This document shows, in pieces, positions 6,548 to 7,680 of a DNA stretch of 7,680 nt (position 1 is the first letter of the stretch; every line of letters begins with the position of its first letter). The position numbers were made by a program, and so were the translations under genes. The notes under the pieces are model-generated. The model saw only the letters and a list, made by a program, of their open reading frames with translations, made no database searches and was not told the DNA's origin. This DNA comes from Acidobacteriota bacterium (GTDB taxonomy: Bacteria > Acidobacteriota > Terriglobia > UBA7540), in assembly GCA_003224665.1 (NCBI GenBank), contig QHZM01000021.1, forward strand, positions 1 through 7,680, in the 5' to 3' direction.

Positions 6548-6594
6548 CGAGGTTGAGAATCGCGGCAAGCGTCGTCGCGCTGCCCTGAACCTCG
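6548..6594. repeat. Nested hairpin in the MerR–kinase intergenic region
   Basis: Outer arms CGAGGTT (6548-6554) and AACCTCG (6588-6594) enclose an inner stem GGCaAGCG/CGCTGCC (6563-6584) with one bulged A and loop TCGTCG. No T-run follows, so it may be a regulatory structure or a relic. Further left, GTCAAGCGG is repeated at 6486 and 6508 around GGCGC/GCGCC. Confidence 0.4.
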
Positions 6595-6620
6595 TGGCCG
6601 CACGTTTTGGCCTAAAGCGT

Positions 6621-6649
6621 TTCGCAGACCGAAGTCGGTGAGCTATACT
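6621..6649 (+). promoter_or_regulatory. Possible sigma-70 promoter of the ROK kinase
   Basis: TTCGCA (6621-6626), a 17-base spacer, then TATACT (6644-6649), about 56 bases before the kinase ATG. The -10 box is good (five of six), the -35 box weak (four of six). Confidence 0.35.
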
Positions 6650-6705
6650 GTCCGCCTTCCCAGGAGAGGCGCCACACCGAAAACAGCGCGTGGAGACAGC
6701 GAAGT

Positions 6706-7606
6706 ATGGGCCAGTTCATTGTGGGAGTCGACGTCGGAGGGACGAAAGTTGCCGGCGGGCTCTTGAGTCCGAAAGCGCGCCTCCTCCATTCCCGGATCGT
6801 TCCGACCCGGGCGGACAGAGGATTCAAAGCAAGCTTCCGGCAAATCCTCAACCTCATCGACCACATGGTCAGCCGACCTCCCGGGTTGGAAGAACATTCG
6901 GTTGGCGAGAATGATCGAAAAGCACTTTGGCCTGCCGGCCAAGGTGGAGAATGACGCCAACGCCGCCGGGCTCGCGGAGGCGCTCTTCGGCGCGGCCGTC
7001 GGATATCGCCATGTTTTCTATGTGACGGTGAGCACGGGGATTGGGACGGGGATTATCATCGACCGAAAAATTTACCACGGGAAGAACGGCGTGGCGGGTG
7101 AGGGCGGACACGTCTCGATCGACTATAAGAGCCCTTACCGGTGCGGCTGCGGGTCGCTGGGATGCGTCGAAGCGTTGGCCGCGGGCCCCGCGATGGTGCG
7201 GCGCGCGCGCGTCAGGCTCGAACAGGAGCACACCACACCGAGCCTTTTGCGGGAATTCACCTTCGGCAACCTGAGTCGTCTCACACCGAAAATGATCCAA
7301 GCCGCTGCGCGCGCGGGTGACACGGTGGCGAAAACGATTATTGATGATACAGGGTTCTTCCTGGGAGTGTGGCTGGCCGGGATGATCACGCTGCTCGATC
7401 CGGAGGTCATTGTGATCGGCGGTGGCGTGGCGCAAATTGGCAAGCCGCTCTTCGACAAAATCAGGGAGACGATCCCCCGCTACACCATCAACCGCCGGTT
7501 TGCGGCGAATACTCCCCTGCTCCCCGCAAAGCTTAAGAAAAACGTAGGGGTCTTCGGTGCAGCCAGCCTCTTCCTGCCCTCAGGGGAAAAAGCCGAGTCC
7601 GACTAG
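6706..7606 (+). pseudogene. ROK-family glucokinase, broken by an internal out-of-frame deletion
   Basis: ROK kinases phosphorylate glucose or related sugars with ATP. The first frame (ATG 6706; GGAG about ten bases upstream) gives MGQFIVGVDVGGTKVAGGLL, the ATP-binding DxGGTK motif, and runs through LNLIDHMVS near 6870. A second frame continues with ADLPGWKNIRLARMIEKHFG, ENDANAAG (catalytic Asp), VTVSTGIGTGIII, GEGGHVSID with the sugar-binding EGGH, the zinc cluster CGCGSLGCVEA, VIVIGGGVAQIG, and the stop at 7604-7606. Between the two, about 35 residues including the conserved GxGxPGPVD segment are missing and the frame changes, so the breakpoint lies near 6868-6875. The usual length is about 320 residues. 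Each half is otherwise well preserved, so the loss looks recent, or it is an assembly error. No convincing ribosome site serves a separate start for the second part. Confidence 0.85.
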
Positions 7607-7680
7607 GCCGCCCTCATCGCGGAGTCGAGTAGCCTGTAAGGATTGCAAATCGAATGCTGTCGAGTTTTCCCGGGGCGTGT
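7607..7680. other. Unassigned tail after the kinase
   Basis: 74 bases with no recognisable start, RNA or clear terminator before the window ends. Confidence 0.4.

Noticed and set aside
6902..7606. Independent short kinase gene starting at TTG 6902
   Set aside because: The frame continues upstream with conserved ROK residues (DLPGWKNIRL), there is no good ribosome site, and the ATP-binding N-terminus would be missing.

Overview
This 7680-base window (moderately GC-rich overall) joins ordinary chromosomal genes to a large, mostly non-coding scar of old integrated elements. The gene set (a glycosidase/glycosyltransferase fusion behind galE, a small MerR protein beside tRNA-Pro genes, an ROK sugar kinase) suits a soil-type bacterium such as an Acidobacteriota member. 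That assignment is an inference from general style, not proof.

Left part (1-2254, minus strand): galE encodes a UDP-glucose 4-epimerase and overlaps by four bases (ATGA) an unusual two-domain gene. That gene has a clan-A (GH2-like) glycoside hydrolase domain followed by a family-2 glycosyltransferase domain cut by the window edge. Together they look like an exopolysaccharide or surface-glycan operon: one protein supplies a UDP-sugar, the other carries transferase and hydrolase-like domains.

Middle (2255-5721): a graveyard of mobile DNA. 2255-3092 has no gene but holds two tandem palindromic operator-like sites and a possible insertion-sequence end. At 3093-3136 lies the 3' part of a tRNA-Glu(TTC) gene, starting at the first base of the anticodon loop, as left by tyrosine-recombinase integration. 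Beside it is a frameshifted integrase C-terminus. Then come about 550 bp of diverged ~170-bp tandem repeats and a cluster of tight hairpins. Two co-directional genes follow: a ribbon-helix-helix-like protein, and a membrane protein that looks like the N-terminal anchor of a type IV coupling protein without its ATPase. I read this as remnants of one or more integrative conjugative elements, possibly stacked in tandem.

Right part (5722-7680): two tRNA-Pro genes (CGG and GGG anticodons) and a MerR-family regulator on the minus strand, with the chromosomal backbone resuming. Divergently, an ROK-family glucokinase is broken by an internal out-of-frame deletion and is probably a pseudogene.
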